From NCBI GenBank assembly GCA_024195585.1, contig SWBL01000143.1, forward strand, positions 53,321 to 117,320: 64,000 nucleotides of DNA, in the 5' to 3' direction. The position numbers and the translations under genes are program-made. This document shows positions 42,658-53,727 of this stretch, piece by piece. How positions within the stretch are numbered: the stretch's first letter is position 1; each line of letters begins with the position of its first letter. The stretch comes from Aureobasidium sp. EXF-3400 (taxonomy: Eukaryota; Ascomycota; Dothideomycetes; Dothideales; Saccotheciaceae). The notes beneath the pieces were generated by a model, which made no database searches, was not told the origin of the DNA, and saw only the letters and a program-made list of their open reading frames with translations.

Positions 42658-45202
42658 TCAAGGCAGGTACGCTCCACTAGCCATGACCAGATTCATCTGT
42701 GTGAATCTGACCTTGTAGACTGGGCTCTTCTTGGTAGGGAAAGCGCTGATCTGGTCAGGCGAGACAATGACATCCTTGGCCTTTTTGTTCTTGTTGGTGG
42801 TTGCGCCTCCAGCTCCAGCACCTCCGTCTTTACCATTCAAGCCACCATCAGCAAGTGCTTTTGCGTCACTTCCATTCGAGACGGTAGGTGGTTGGACGTC
42901 CCAAACTCTGACTGTGCAGTCTGCGCCGCCGGAAACGAGGACTGTGCTCTCAATGCTCCAGTCCAAGGTCCAGATGCCACCGCGGCCGTGTCCCTTCATG
43001 CGCTTGACTAGACGACCAGTTGCCAGATCCCAGAGTAGGATTTCTCCACGGTCATCGGCACTTGCAACGAGTTTACCGTTAGGTGCGCAGGCAATGCTGG
43101 TTACATTGCCAGTGTGGCCCGTGAACAGACGTACGGCACTGCCACGTTGCACATCCCACATGCGGATGCTGCGGTCTGGACTGCCTGCAGCTGTGAACAC
43201 ATAGGCTGAGTTGGGGTGCCATGAGATGGCTTCGACATCACTGTCATGGCCAACAAACAATCGTAGGGGAGCAATCTGTGCTGTGCTCCACATACGTGCT
43301 GTTCGGTCGGCACCACTTGAGACGAAGTAATGGCCGAAAGGCGAGAACTTCACATCCCAAACAGGAGAGGTATGAGAGCGGTAGACCACCAAGTTGGTGA
43401 AGGTGTCAAGCGACCACAGGCGGATGGTGCTGTCGGCGGAGCATGAAAGAAGATAGCGAGGATGAGAAGGAGTTGTTTGAGAGTCGTTGTTGCCAGTTGC
43501 GGGGAGAGCGATGGATGGAGAGAAGGAGAGACCATAGACAGGGCCAGAGTGTCCAATCAAGCGTCGTGATGAAGAGGGTTGTTGTGTGGGTGGGTCAAGA
43601 GGAGAGACGAGAGGCTTGTTATCAAGCGACCAGACTCGGATGTAGGATTCTGCCGTTCCGACAGCTGCAAGCTTCTCATCGCCAGAGAACTCGATGCAAT
43701 TGATGCTGGTGTGGTCTGTTAGCGCGTTGATCGGCAGAGACGCATTGAGAAACATACCTGTCGAAGGTGTTGTGGTAGGTAAACATTGTCACACTAACAC
43801 CTGGGCCAACACCATCTGTTCTGCTCTCAATCTTGAATCTGTCGCGATTTTCCTTGATCCTTTGCACTTCCATGGCAACGTCACGAGCGAGAGAAGGTGG
43901 GAAAGGGATCTGGTCGCGTGAAGGTGCGTCGTCGTTCGGCTCCTGCTTGATGCGCTGCTCGAACTCTTCGACGAGCGTGTTACGGCCAGGTGGAGGTGGA
44001 TGTAGCGAATCATGCTCTTGTAGCTCTGCCTTTACGTCTTCCATCAAGTCTGCCTCCATGGGCATTGGTGCGAGCGCGAGTTTTGCCAAGACTGGCGGCG
44101 CATTACGATCTGTGTTTGCCGAACCAGGATTGTGTCCAGGAATGCCCTCGTCTTCAGCAGGCACATCTGAGATACCTCTCTGTTTCGCGAGGATTCTTGC
44201 AAGACTGCGCTCTGCTCCCGAAGCCACTCGATCTACGTGCTTCAATTCGATGTGATTTGTGATTAGATTAAGGATGACCGAGCCTCCCTCGGTGTCGTGA
44301 GCTTCTAGGAACTGCAACAAGGCCGAGTATGCCAGATCGGTGATTGTGAGTCTGTAGTGGTTTTCGCGATAGAGCTTGGCGATGTGGTTATTCTGAACAT
44401 GCTCTGGCAAACTGATGGCTTGTAGAGCGCGAATATCGTCCTGGTGTTCCTTTTCGAATTGTTCTCGATAAGTTTTGAAGAAATTGGCGCATTGACGAGG
44501 ATAGTAGTTTGCGGCCAGAGCGAGGAAAGAATGTACAAAGATGGGCCACAGTAATCGACCGAGCTCGTCCTTGTAGATATCTAGGGACTTTTCGACCCAT
44601 CGCAGTAAGAGTTCGTAGGCCTTTTCGTACATTTCTCCACCAGCATCCTCGGCACGGCGGATGATAGGTCGACCTTCAGCGTCTGCATGTGCGCTCTCTC
44701 TTCGCAACATTGCTTCCGTCCGGTTGTAGCCTTTCTTGGCTAGATACTCGAGTACCTGAGGACCATTAACCTTGTACTTCCCCATGATGTGTGGTGTAGG
44801 ATGGGTGATCAGGATGAAGACGTGGAAGCAGTATACGGATATATATCCGGGGTAGGTTCAATGAGTGATAACAGAAGAAGTTAAGTGTACTAGTGTGTTG
44901 AACTTAAAGAGCAAGCAAGTATATGTGAAGATAGTGCGAGCGCGTTGGTTTGGTTGTTTGATATATGCGAGCGAGCGATGAAAGAGGAAGGGAAACCACG
45001 ACCAACTCGCAGCTTCTCGGCGCAACTGAACGAAAACGAAAGTCGAGAAGATAGTGAAAAGAAACAAAGTACTCACAATTTGATTTAAGTTCTGCTGTGA
45101 TTGGGGTTGTGCAGGTTGTTGTGGAGGATGTCCTGGAGTAGGAGGAACATTCTGAGGTCCTACACTGGCCGTCCTCTGCGGCTGAGGCGGTGGTCCCGAC
45201 AT
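42658..45202 (-). CDS. TAF5: TFIID/SAGA subunit TAF5 (NTD2 plus WD40)
   Basis: Three exons read on the minus strand: 45202-45077, 44755-43758, 43705-42658, giving 723 residues. Exon 1 is proline/glutamine-rich (MSGPPPQPQRTASV, NLNQI) and joins in frame to VLEYLAKKGYNRTEAML, a LisH motif. The TAF5 N-terminal domain 2 follows (residues about 95-240; YELLLRWVEKSLD, FLALAANYYPRQ). The C-terminal half is a WD40 propeller with repeats such as VYGLSFSP, HTSPVWDVKFSPFG, HDSDVEAISWHPN, HTGNVTSIACAPNG and GGIWTLDWS. TAF5 scaffolds TFIID and SAGA. Intron 1 is 321 bp, unusually long, and holds a possible alternative start at 44785 (see findings). MED11 is divergent. Confidence 0.93.
44836..44849. promoter_or_regulatory. 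TATA-containing 14-bp palindrome in TAF5 intron 1
   Basis: The sequence CGGATATATATCCG is a perfect palindrome, 50-65 bases upstream (in gene direction) of an in-frame ATG at 44785. It could be a TATA element for an internal TAF5 promoter. The palindrome is seen directly, but its use as a promoter is inference. Confidence 0.45.
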
Positions 45203-45483
45203 ATCGGGCTATGATACAAGTGAAATGGAAGCGCCAAGTGAGGATGCGACAAACGCGACGGTGCTCGTACAGATGAGTCGTGAATAATGTCGATGAAAGT
45301 GAGAGGAAAGAGACGCGCCTTGGCAAGAGACGTGAAGTGTGGAGTGTTCTGGCCGTTCTCAGCCTCTCCATCTCGACATCTTTCCTTGCGACCATTCTCT
45401 CTATCGCGTCGCAACGAAGAAACTCGATGGGCTGAGAGACCAGTCACAAGCAGGCCAGCAAGCACGCTCAGTCTGTTATCACA
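45203..45483. promoter_or_regulatory. Bidirectional promoter region of TAF5 and MED11
   Basis: 281 bases separate the start codons of two genes for Pol II pre-initiation machinery. Such spacing implies shared regulatory DNA. No specific site is named. Confidence 0.6.
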
Positions 45484-46050
45484 ATGTCGCAGTCACAACC
45501 GCCGCCGACCGTGACGCCCGCCGAGCGCATTCGCGAATTGTTAGCCATCAACGCCGACGTGCCCGCTCTATTGTCCAGCGCTGGAGGTGCAATCAATGCC
45601 TTGACCAATCGCCCTCCGACTGCTGCCTCGACCGATGGCGACGACATGGTAGACGTCCAAAGCGACAACTCTGCAGCCGCTCACAAGGAAGCTTTCACCA
45701 AACATACGACTGCCTACTTTACACACATCCAATCCATCATGGCTCGACTACGCCGTCAGGCATATGCTTTGGAGGAGGCAGGGATCATTGCTGCTGAGGC
45801 GCCGACGCTGAGCACCACAGGAGCAGCAACTGAGGCTTCAGGTCTGGCAAGAAGAGGACCGGCTGGACAAGCACAGAGACAACCTGCCGAGGATGGCGAT
45901 CGCATAACCAATGGCAGTCTTGGAAACTTGGATGTCGGTCTGCTGAACTCAAGAGGCAACAGTGTTGGACTGGACAAGAAAGCCGAGCTCATCGCAGAGG
46001 CCAAGCAGATGATCGCTGAAATGCTGAAGGAGCACCAAAAAGATGCTTAA
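45484..46050 (+). CDS. MED11: Mediator complex subunit 11 (head module)
   Basis: Intronless, 188 residues. The N-terminal AERIRELLAINADVPALLSSAG and the following FTKHTTAYFTHIQSIMARLRRQAYALEEAGII match the Med11 family, a helical subunit of the Mediator head that pairs with Med22 and contacts Pol II-TFIIH. The central part (residues 105-150) is alanine/glycine-rich and probably flexible. The C-terminus ends in a charged helix (KKAELIAEAKQMIAEMLKEHQ). It starts 281 bp from TAF5 in the opposite direction. Confidence 0.9.
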   Translation: MSQSQPPPTVTPAERIRELLAINADVPALLSSAGGAINALTNRPPTAASTDGDDMVDVQSDNSAAAHKEAFTKHTTAYFTHIQSIMARLRRQAYALEEAGIIAAEAPTLSTTGAATEASGLARRGPAGQAQRQPAEDGDRITNGSLGNLDVGLLNSRGNSVGLDKKAELIAEAKQMIAEMLKEHQKDA

Positions 46051-46291
46051 ACAGCAGTAATGTGCAATACAAGGGCGCAAAGCATATCAAGGCGTCGGGG
46101 AAATCATTGAATCCATACAAAATCGTAATCAAAAGCCCATCTCGAAATTGTACCAAGTCTAGTTTGAACCACTTTAGCATCCAAAATAGCATGTGACAGT
46201 GAAGCGTCGGCGCGGTGCCGAGCCAACATGACGCGGGTGTTCAGCGCTGGGGAAATTTTTCTCAAAGACATCAACACGACCACAAAATAAA

Positions 46292-47632
46292 ATGGCAACA
46301 TACGACAGCGATTCTGATTTCGAGGACGACAACTTTACCGAGACTAACGTCCTTCTCGGCTATGCGACAAAGGATGTAGTAGACGACACAACCAGCCAGT
46401 TGGGCGGACATCCGGTATGCTGATCTTGTCCAGTATACCTGAAAACATGTATTGACGACAGTGCGCAGACATGGCTGGACGAAAAGACTGCACCGTCAGG
46501 CGACCTGGCCAAATGCAAGAACTGTAATAACCTCTTGACTCTGCTACTCCAACTGAACGGCGATCTGCCCGACCGCTTCCCTGGCCACGAACGACGATTA
46601 TATCTATGGGCATGCAAGAGAAAGGCATGTAGAAGGAAGACTGGTAGCGTGAGAGCCTTCAGAGCAATTCGCGCCTCTGCCATCCCAGTCGAGTCCGAGA
46701 AACCCAAACAGTCTCAGCAAGAAGAGTCACCAAAGGAAACACCAGCTCCTGCCGCGCCAAAGACCAATTTGGGCGAATCTCTCTTCGGCGTCAAGCCTCC
46801 TACCTCTGCCTCCGCGTCTATCAACCCCTTCTCCACAGGCGCCGCATCATCACGTCCTGCAAATCCTTTCTCTTCAGCACCTGCTTCTTCGCCCGCAGCA
46901 CCCTCACCAGCACCTACACAACCCGCTCCATCTCTCTCCGAGACCTTCGCCTCAAAAGCCCGCATTTCCACCCCCGAGCCCAGCTCCGAAGCACCCACAG
47001 GCCCCCGCGAGCCATGGCCCCAACAATCCTCTTTCCCTCCACCTTACCCCTCGTACTACCTCGACGCCGACTACGAAACCCTCGACGCCGAAAAGCCAGA
47101 AATCCCCGCCCAAGCACGCGTAGACATGGACATTGATGCCGGCGAAGGAAGCTCTGGCGGTGGCGCAGACATGGACGTCAAAGACGCCTTCGAGTCCAGC
47201 ATGGACAAAGCCTTCCAACGCTTCGCCGACCGTCTATCTCAAAACCCCGAACAAATCTTGCGATACGAGTTTGCAGGCCAGCCTTTGCTGTACAGCAAAA
47301 CCGATGCAGTGGGAAAACTACTAGCTCCCCATCAAGATTCTGCTGCTGCTGCTGCTGGAAATGCAAAGGTCAAGACTACTGCAGCTATCAAGTCGGGTAT
47401 GCCAAAGTGCAATAACTGTGGTGCGGAGAGGTTGTTCGAATTGCAACTTACTCCTTATGCTATTGTTGAGCTTGAGGCTGAGGAGCTGGGTCTAGAGGGC
47501 ATGGAGTGGGGAACCATCATCCTTGGAGTGTGCTCCAAGGATTGTGTGCAGCGTGGTCAGAAAGAAGGAGAAGTTGGCTACTTTGAGGAGTGGGTGGGAG
47601 TCCAATGGGAAGAGTTGAGCAGCAAGAAGTGA
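46292..47632 (+). CDS. TSR4: PDCD2/TSR4-type ribosome biogenesis factor
   Basis: Two exons, 46292-46414 and 46469-47632 (54-bp intron), giving 428 residues. After an acidic start (DSDSDFEDDNF), VLLGYATKD and TWLDE are the opening Tsr4/PDCD2 signatures. A zinc-binding region follows: CKNCNNLLTLLLQLNGDLP and RRLYLWACKRKAC. A long proline/serine-rich linker (residues 130-245) precedes the conserved PDCD2_C part: QILRYEFAGQPLLYS, then PKCNNCGAERLFELQLTP, and GTIILGVCSKDC. Tsr4 in yeast is a dedicated chaperone of ribosomal protein uS5/Rps2. Confidence 0.93.
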
Positions 47633-47989
47633 AAGAGATTGGATACCATGATAGATTTTCGAGTTCAGCAGACGTAATCGAATGTACAGCGTCAAAATGT
47701 TACAAGAAGTCGTTGACAGTCATTGTTCTTGTTTCTTCTAAATGTGTTTTGGAAGGGCATATAAACAGCTACTACGCTTTTTTCTATGCCTAGCTCATTT
47801 CTTCCTTTCTTTGCCACGAAATACAAAGAGTTGTTGTGGTAATGCGACTTTTGATCGTTGTAATCCCACCCTAAAGATCCCCCCTTTCAAGCTTTTCGCC
47901 CATTCACTAAGGCTCTTTTTCGTGTTGAAGAAAATCCGTAGAACGCCATGCTTTCGTATGTCAGGTCACCCAAGTACATCCCATTTCGT
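47633..47989. other. Convergent spacer between TSR4 and eIF3k
   Basis: 3' flanks of both genes. No additional feature found. Confidence 0.5.
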
Positions 47990-48999
47990 TTATGCGGGCT
48001 GCTCGTATGCTCTCTTGATCATTCTTGAGAACTCTGTAATCTCTTGTTAGTGTGCCATTCCAACACTACGGTCTGGTATATGAAAAGACTTACGGTCGAA
48101 CTTGACATTCTCGCGCACAACGGTTCCTCTGGCCTCGTTCTCCTTGTTGAGGGGAATGCTGACAGTGTTGCCCTCAACACTCCAGCCGCAAACCTCCTTG
48201 ACAAACTTGTCAAAGGCCTCGCCGTTCAAGTTGAGCCACGACTCGAGAACAGCACGGTCAACACTCTGCATGGTCTGACTGATGACAACAGCCTGGCGGA
48301 TGCGCATCAACTCCTCGAAGCCCTGGACATCGGCGATCAAATCGGCGTAGAGGTCATCGCCGTCAAGTGTGGACCAGAACTGGTCGTACGAGGCGCCGAT
48401 CAGCTGGCTGTGTAGGGTGTTGAGCTTTTGTACGGCCTCGGCGAGCGAGTTGGCGGCTGGGTTGGGGGCGAGAACGTGAGGAGGGAGGAGAGCAAGGCAG
48501 AGGCTGAAGTCGGGCGAGGGGAAGACGGTAAGCGATTTGACGAGGATGTTGGTGATGGTCTCATCGCGACCAAGGTGGGGGTTGAATTGGTAGCTGTTTG
48601 TTCAGGAGAGTCAGTTTTGAGGTCATGCAAGAAACGAGACGTATGCGCATCCGCAGAAGGAACGGTTGTGGATCAGATAGAGCTAATAATTTGGACATCA
48701 AGAGGCATGAGGTGATTCAAGCCCCGGTCGCCTGTCAGGTAATAGGAAACGTGTATGTCGTTCGTCATGCAACAAGACCAAGATCGACTAGAATCCAGCA
48801 GCGAGCAAAGAAAGAGAGGCGGCACTCACAGCTTGAGCAGGGCCAGGTTGGCGTAGCAGTCGTAGGTCTGGTTTTCGCATTGCGACACAACGTAGTCCTG
48901 GAAAACCGTCGTGGTCTCGGGGTTGTAGCGGTCGAGTCCGTTCAGGATGGCATCAATGTGCTCTGGCCTCTCGGGCGCGTAGTCGAAAGGAACACCCAT
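47990..48999 (-). CDS. Translation initiation factor eIF3 subunit K
   Basis: Three exons read on the minus strand: 48999-48830, 48593-48094, 48042-47990, giving 240 residues. N-terminus: [52 protein letters not shown], the conserved eIF3k HAM-domain opening. Then [15 protein letters not shown], the winged-helix part ([21 protein letters not shown]) and a C-terminal [23 protein letters not shown], which spans the last intron. eIF3k with eIF3l binds the edge of the eIF3 complex. Intron 1 is 236 bp, about four times the local norm; the second is 51 bp. Confidence 0.93.
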
Positions 49000-49366
49000 G
49001 TTGTATATGATTCGAGTTGGTATATGTGAACTTGGCTGCGTTAAAGATTCTGTGCGTGCTGCCATGTCGACCCCAAAACTTCCGTATTTCTCGGTCTTGG
49101 CGGCCTGTTGTCCCTTCCTCACCACCACCAACTCTGCAAGGTTCTATATGGGTTGACAACATTCACGATGCTTTGCAAACGAATTGAGAGGCGCGATCTA
49201 TGTAATTCAAATGCAATCGCTATAATGCCGTGTAGACTTGTCAAGACTCCCTGATACTCCAAAACCAGTGTACCATGCCGCAACACCAACCAAACATCCA
49301 GAGGTAGACACAGAAAATGACTTGCCATTGGCGGCTGTCATCAAACAAGATATATATTTTCATCAA
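49000..49366. other. Spacer between eIF3k and the spindle-pole protein gene
   Basis: Contains the eIF3k promoter and the 3' flank of the next minus-strand gene. Nothing further recognised. Confidence 0.5.
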
Positions 49367-52300
49367 TCATCGTAGCGGCGTCTTGCCTTGTTTCCTTCTC
49401 ATGCCATCCAGCTTCTTCATCAATGTCTCGTGCAACTTCTTGTTGCCTGACCACGCTTCCTGCATCTTGCGCATACGCACAGTAGCCATGATCATGTATG
49501 CCACTGACCTCAGACTAGGCTTCTGTTCGCTAGTCTTGGTCTTGGGTGTTACTCCCATTTCCTCGAGCAGCTTGAGATCTGCTTTGTTGCTGTGAATCAA
49601 GTTAGTATACTGCTTTTGCAACTCACATAGTCGTTGGGAATGAACTTACCATGCACCGTACATCTCCACCTGCATCAGGAACCAGCGCTTACTAAACACC
49701 AAATCCTTGCGGAATGCCTCTTCACGCTCACACTTGGCTCGCATATATTGAATCTGTTTGGCAAGTCCCTTGAGCTCGCTTGCGTGCGTCTTCTCCTTGG
49801 CCTCAATCAGACCACGAATCTCTCTTTGGTTGATTGTTCGTGTATCATCGACTTCACCACGGACATTCTTGAGCTTAGAGCGCAACTCATTCTCACGACT
49901 GAGAGATGACTGCAAGCGAGTGTCCCTCTCTTCAAGCTGCTTCTGCAGGTTCTCACACTCAATCTCCACATCCTGTAGCTGGGCGCGGAGATCTTGCTCG
50001 AGGAAGTGTGTATCGTCAGATGTCGTTCGGCTCTTCTTGATTCTGTCGCGAAGATCTCTTTCTTTCTGAGACAAGACTTCGATGCGCTCTTCCTTCTCAG
50101 AGAGTTGAACTTGCAAGTCTTCGACCTCGATCTTAGCATCGCGAAGTTGAACACGGAGTTCTGCCTCGCGTCTTGCGTGGCCAGAACTGCTGCCTTTACG
50201 CTCGCCGAGTTGCAGTTCTAGCTCTTGTAATTGAACCTTGGCCTCTCTCAACTCTTGGATTTGTGTGCGGAGCTCTCGTTCTTTGGTCATGTAACCCGAG
50301 ATTCTGGTATCACGTTCCGAGACTTCTGACTGGAGCTGTTCCATTTCTGCCCGCATCTCGTCAAGATGGACCCTGGCCTCTGCCTCCTTCTTGGATAGAG
50401 CGGCGATCTTCTTGTCGCGTTCTGATATTTGCAGCTGCAAGTCTTCGGCTTCTATCTTGGCTTCCTTCAGTGACTCGTGTAGATCCATGCGTTCATCAGC
50501 CATCGTCTTGTCGGCTTGGGCAGATTCCAGATCGAACTCGAGAGACTGAATGCGGGTTTGAAGCTTGGAGATCTCGGTTTGTGAATCTCTTAGCTTCGAT
50601 CGAAGCTCATTGCGCTCGCGCACAGGTGTGCCATTCTCCTTGGCTTGCCAGGCTGCATCGAGCTCGCGCTCAAGATCTTGTATCTGGTTCTTGAGGTTCT
50701 CTCGCTCCATGTCGGCGTTTCTCAACTTCAAGCGCAGTTCGTTACGTTCGCGTACTGGTGTACCATTCTGTTTAGATGCTACAAGATCCCTTTCCAGGAG
50801 TTGAATCTTTTGTTGCAGTGCTGATTTCTCGCGCTGCGCGTCTTCAACGTTCGATTCCAGCACGATGATCTCGTCTTCGAGCGCTTCCAAAGCCTCTTCA
50901 TGGTCTTGCTTGAGCTGCTGCTTCTCGTGTTCGGCTTCTTGCTTGGCTTGACGAAGACGCGACTCGAAAGTTATCATCTCAGATTCCTTCTCTTGTAAGG
51001 CTCTGCGAAGCTTAGTCTGCAGATCCAACAGTTGATCTTCTTGCTGCTCGATGGTCTTTTGCTTCTCTTGCATATCTTCGTCCATATGGCCGGCGAAGGA
51101 TGTATCTCTTTCTGCTGATTTGAGACGCTCTTGCAGCTGTTGAACCTTCTTGGTGTGGGCATCTAGCTCGGTTTCGGCAGACTGCAAATGCTTCTCAAGC
51201 TCATTTAGTTCGGCGTCCTTTTCGCTTGACAAAGCACGAAGAGCCTGCTGGAGGTTGCGAATCTGTTCTGCTTGTTGGCTAAGCATAGAATTCTTCTTTG
51301 TCGGTGTCTCCATGTTACCCATGCGATCTTTGAGAGCACGCATTTCCGTGTTTAACTGCAAAGCTTGCTGATTCTTCAGTTGTATGTCCCTTTCGAGCTG
51401 CTCGATATGCTCGGTCTTGAGTCTGATTTCGTTGCTTTCGTCTCCTTCTTGACCCCGAAGTCTCGATTGCAAGCTGCAGATCTCGCGATCCTTCGAAGCA
51501 ATGATGTCTGACTTCTCATCTCTCTCGGCGCCTGCGCTGGCTTCAGTGGATCGCAAGCGTTCCTGGAGTTGTCGAATCTGGTCGGCTTGTTGTCTGGATT
51601 GCTGAGCTTGTGTGTTGTTACCGTTTTCGACAGACTTGAGACTTTGCTTGAGATCTGCAATCTCACGGTTGCGCTCTTCGACCAGGCGTGTAGCTTCACG
51701 AAGTTGCGACTCTCTTTCGTAGACAAGCTGATCCTTTTCTTGCAAACGAGCATCGGTCTGCATGGCTTCTGCGTCCCAACTGCCTCGTGCAGTTTGTAAG
51801 CGATCCTGCAAAGCCCTGATCTCTCCGTCCTTCTGCTCAAGTGAAAAGTCTTTCTCCTGTAGTTCGCTTTCCATCTCTCGCATCTCGCTTTTGTGAGCTG
51901 TTTCTGATGTCTGCAATCGCTTCTCCAGCGCACGCAGCTCGTTGTGCTTCTGATCGATGACTTGATCCTTTTCTCTGAGCTGATTTTCCAGTTCTTCCAG
52001 GCTACCTCGAAGCTTCTTCGTTGATCGGTCTGTGTTCTGAGCGCTTCTGATTTGTTGTCTCAGTTCCTCGATCTCCTCGCGGTGTTCGATAAGCTCGCGT
52101 TCTCGGGTTTCAAGATCGGCTTCGAGTGCTGCAACGTCTTCACGAAGGCCATTGAGCTCTTCATCATCGGTCTGAACTTCCTTGAGCTTCTGTTTTAGCG
52201 ACTCGATTTCCTCGTTCTTCGAATCAACTTCCTCCTCTTTGGCGCATACTTCGGCCTCAAGGTCGGCAATGTTTTCGCGCAGACCATCAGCTTCGCCATC

Positions 52301-53447
52301 ATCAGACTGTGCTTCCTTGAGTTTCTTTTGAAGTTTCTCAATCTGCTCGTCCTTTGTGTCCAGGTCAATCTCTTTCGCACGAATCTCGGCTTCGAGATCG
52401 GCGACATCATCTTGCAGGTCTTTGACCTTCTCGTTCGAAGAGTTTCCGGCGTTGTTGAGTCTGTGCTGTAGCTCGTTGATTTGCTCTTCTCGCTCATCTG
52501 CCAGATTCTGATTCTTCTCGGCTTGTTGACGCAAACGCTCCATCTCTTCCTTGACTATGTCGTCCGTGTGCCTTCTTTTGATCTTCTCGGCATAATCGCG
52601 AAGCTGTTGGCGATATTGCTCCAATTCTGCCTCGGCGCGCTCGATGGCTTTTCTCTGCTTCTTCAGCTCGTGGGAAAGTTGGGTGTTGTCGGTCTTCAAC
52701 TCGGTGTTCTGTTTGATGACTTCTTGTTGATATTCGGTTCCAGTGCGCTTCAGGTTCTCGTCGAGGAAATGGATTTTGAGTTTCAGATTGAAGTTTTCTT
52801 TCGTCACGGCGTCGAGTTTCTGTAGAGTGAGGGTCAGCATCTATCACTTAACAGCGCGGGTAACTTGTAACACTCACGGCTTCTTGTTCGCGCAGCGTGA
52901 GGACGTTGCCCTGATCTACCAGACCACCATCTCTCTGGGGCAGGATAGGCATTGGTGTAGACATAATGCTGCTACTCGCAATGGCGGGTGGGACGGGTGT
53001 GCCTTCACCCTGAGAACTACCAGTGTGATCGTGATCCATGATACTGCTGTTGACAGGCAGTCCTGGTGTGTGAGACTCGACGTAGCCGGGCTTGAGGTAA
53101 GCAGGCGTGGCAGGAGCGCGACCACTCAAGACACTGTTGAGCAAGTCGTTGTGATTCTCCTTGTTCTCTCTTGAGCGGAAGCGGTTGTGTGCGGCACTCT
53201 TCAACAGAGGAGTGAATTCGTTCTTGGAGGGACCGTTCCTGGCATTGACTAGACTGTTTCGAGCGCGTGGAGTTTTGATAGACTGTGCAGCGCCCTGGCG
53301 GGACTTCATTTGGCGAACGAGGTCATTCTTGGGGTCCTTGGAGGGTGAGGGAAAGGGTTGCTCCATAGAAAAAGACAGAGCATCGGCATCGAAGCGTGTC
53401 AAGTCGGCCATGTCGGTGCGCGGAGTGTCGACAAAGTTGTAAGCCAT
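49367..53447 (-). CDS. Spindle-pole-body coiled-coil protein (Pcp1/Spc110-pericentrin type)
   Basis: Three exons read on the minus strand: 53447-52878, 52819-49650, 49589-49367, giving 1320 residues. The first 175 residues are disordered with several SP/TP sites. At about residues 182-215, LREQEAKLDAVTKENFNLKLKIHFLDE is a centrosomin motif 1 (CM1), which binds gamma-tubulin complexes; the first splice joins it. About 1000 residues of heptad coiled coil follow, with near-repeated blocks such as GTPVRERNELR (twice). The C-terminus (KCEREEAFRKDLVFSKRWFLMQVEMYGAC) resembles the PACT segment that targets pericentrin-like proteins to the spindle pole. This pairs CM1 with PACT, fitting Pcp1/Spc110 better than Mto1. 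The exact ortholog needs a search. Confidence 0.85.
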
Positions 53448-53727
53448 GGTGGGCTAGTCGGCGCTTCGCTCGGACACGGATTGGCGAATGCGACTCGAAC
53501 AAAATATTGTTGGAAAAATGCAGGGCGACAGAATGATTACAGCTATTGAAGACAGACGACGCGAAAGTGGAGATGGAGCTTTGTTTTCTAAACAACCCCT
53601 TTGGGAAAGGCTCCCGTCGGCTTCGGCTCGCCGACCATCATCGGGCATCCATGACATGTGACATGAATCTTCAGACTCTTCCAAGCCTTCTTGCCAGTCG
53701 CTGTCATCTCGATTGATACACGTCTCA

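Noticed and set aside
42658..43755. WD-repeat protein starting with an ATG inside the TAF5 gene (in the intron just before 43705)
   Set aside because: That start lies in a 52-bp intron with clean splice sites, and the repeats belong to TAF5, whose N-terminal domain is encoded by the preceding exon.
48594..48829. C/D-box snoRNA inside the eIF3k intron
   Set aside because: Several CTGA are present, but no RTGATGA C box with a suitable terminal stem was found.
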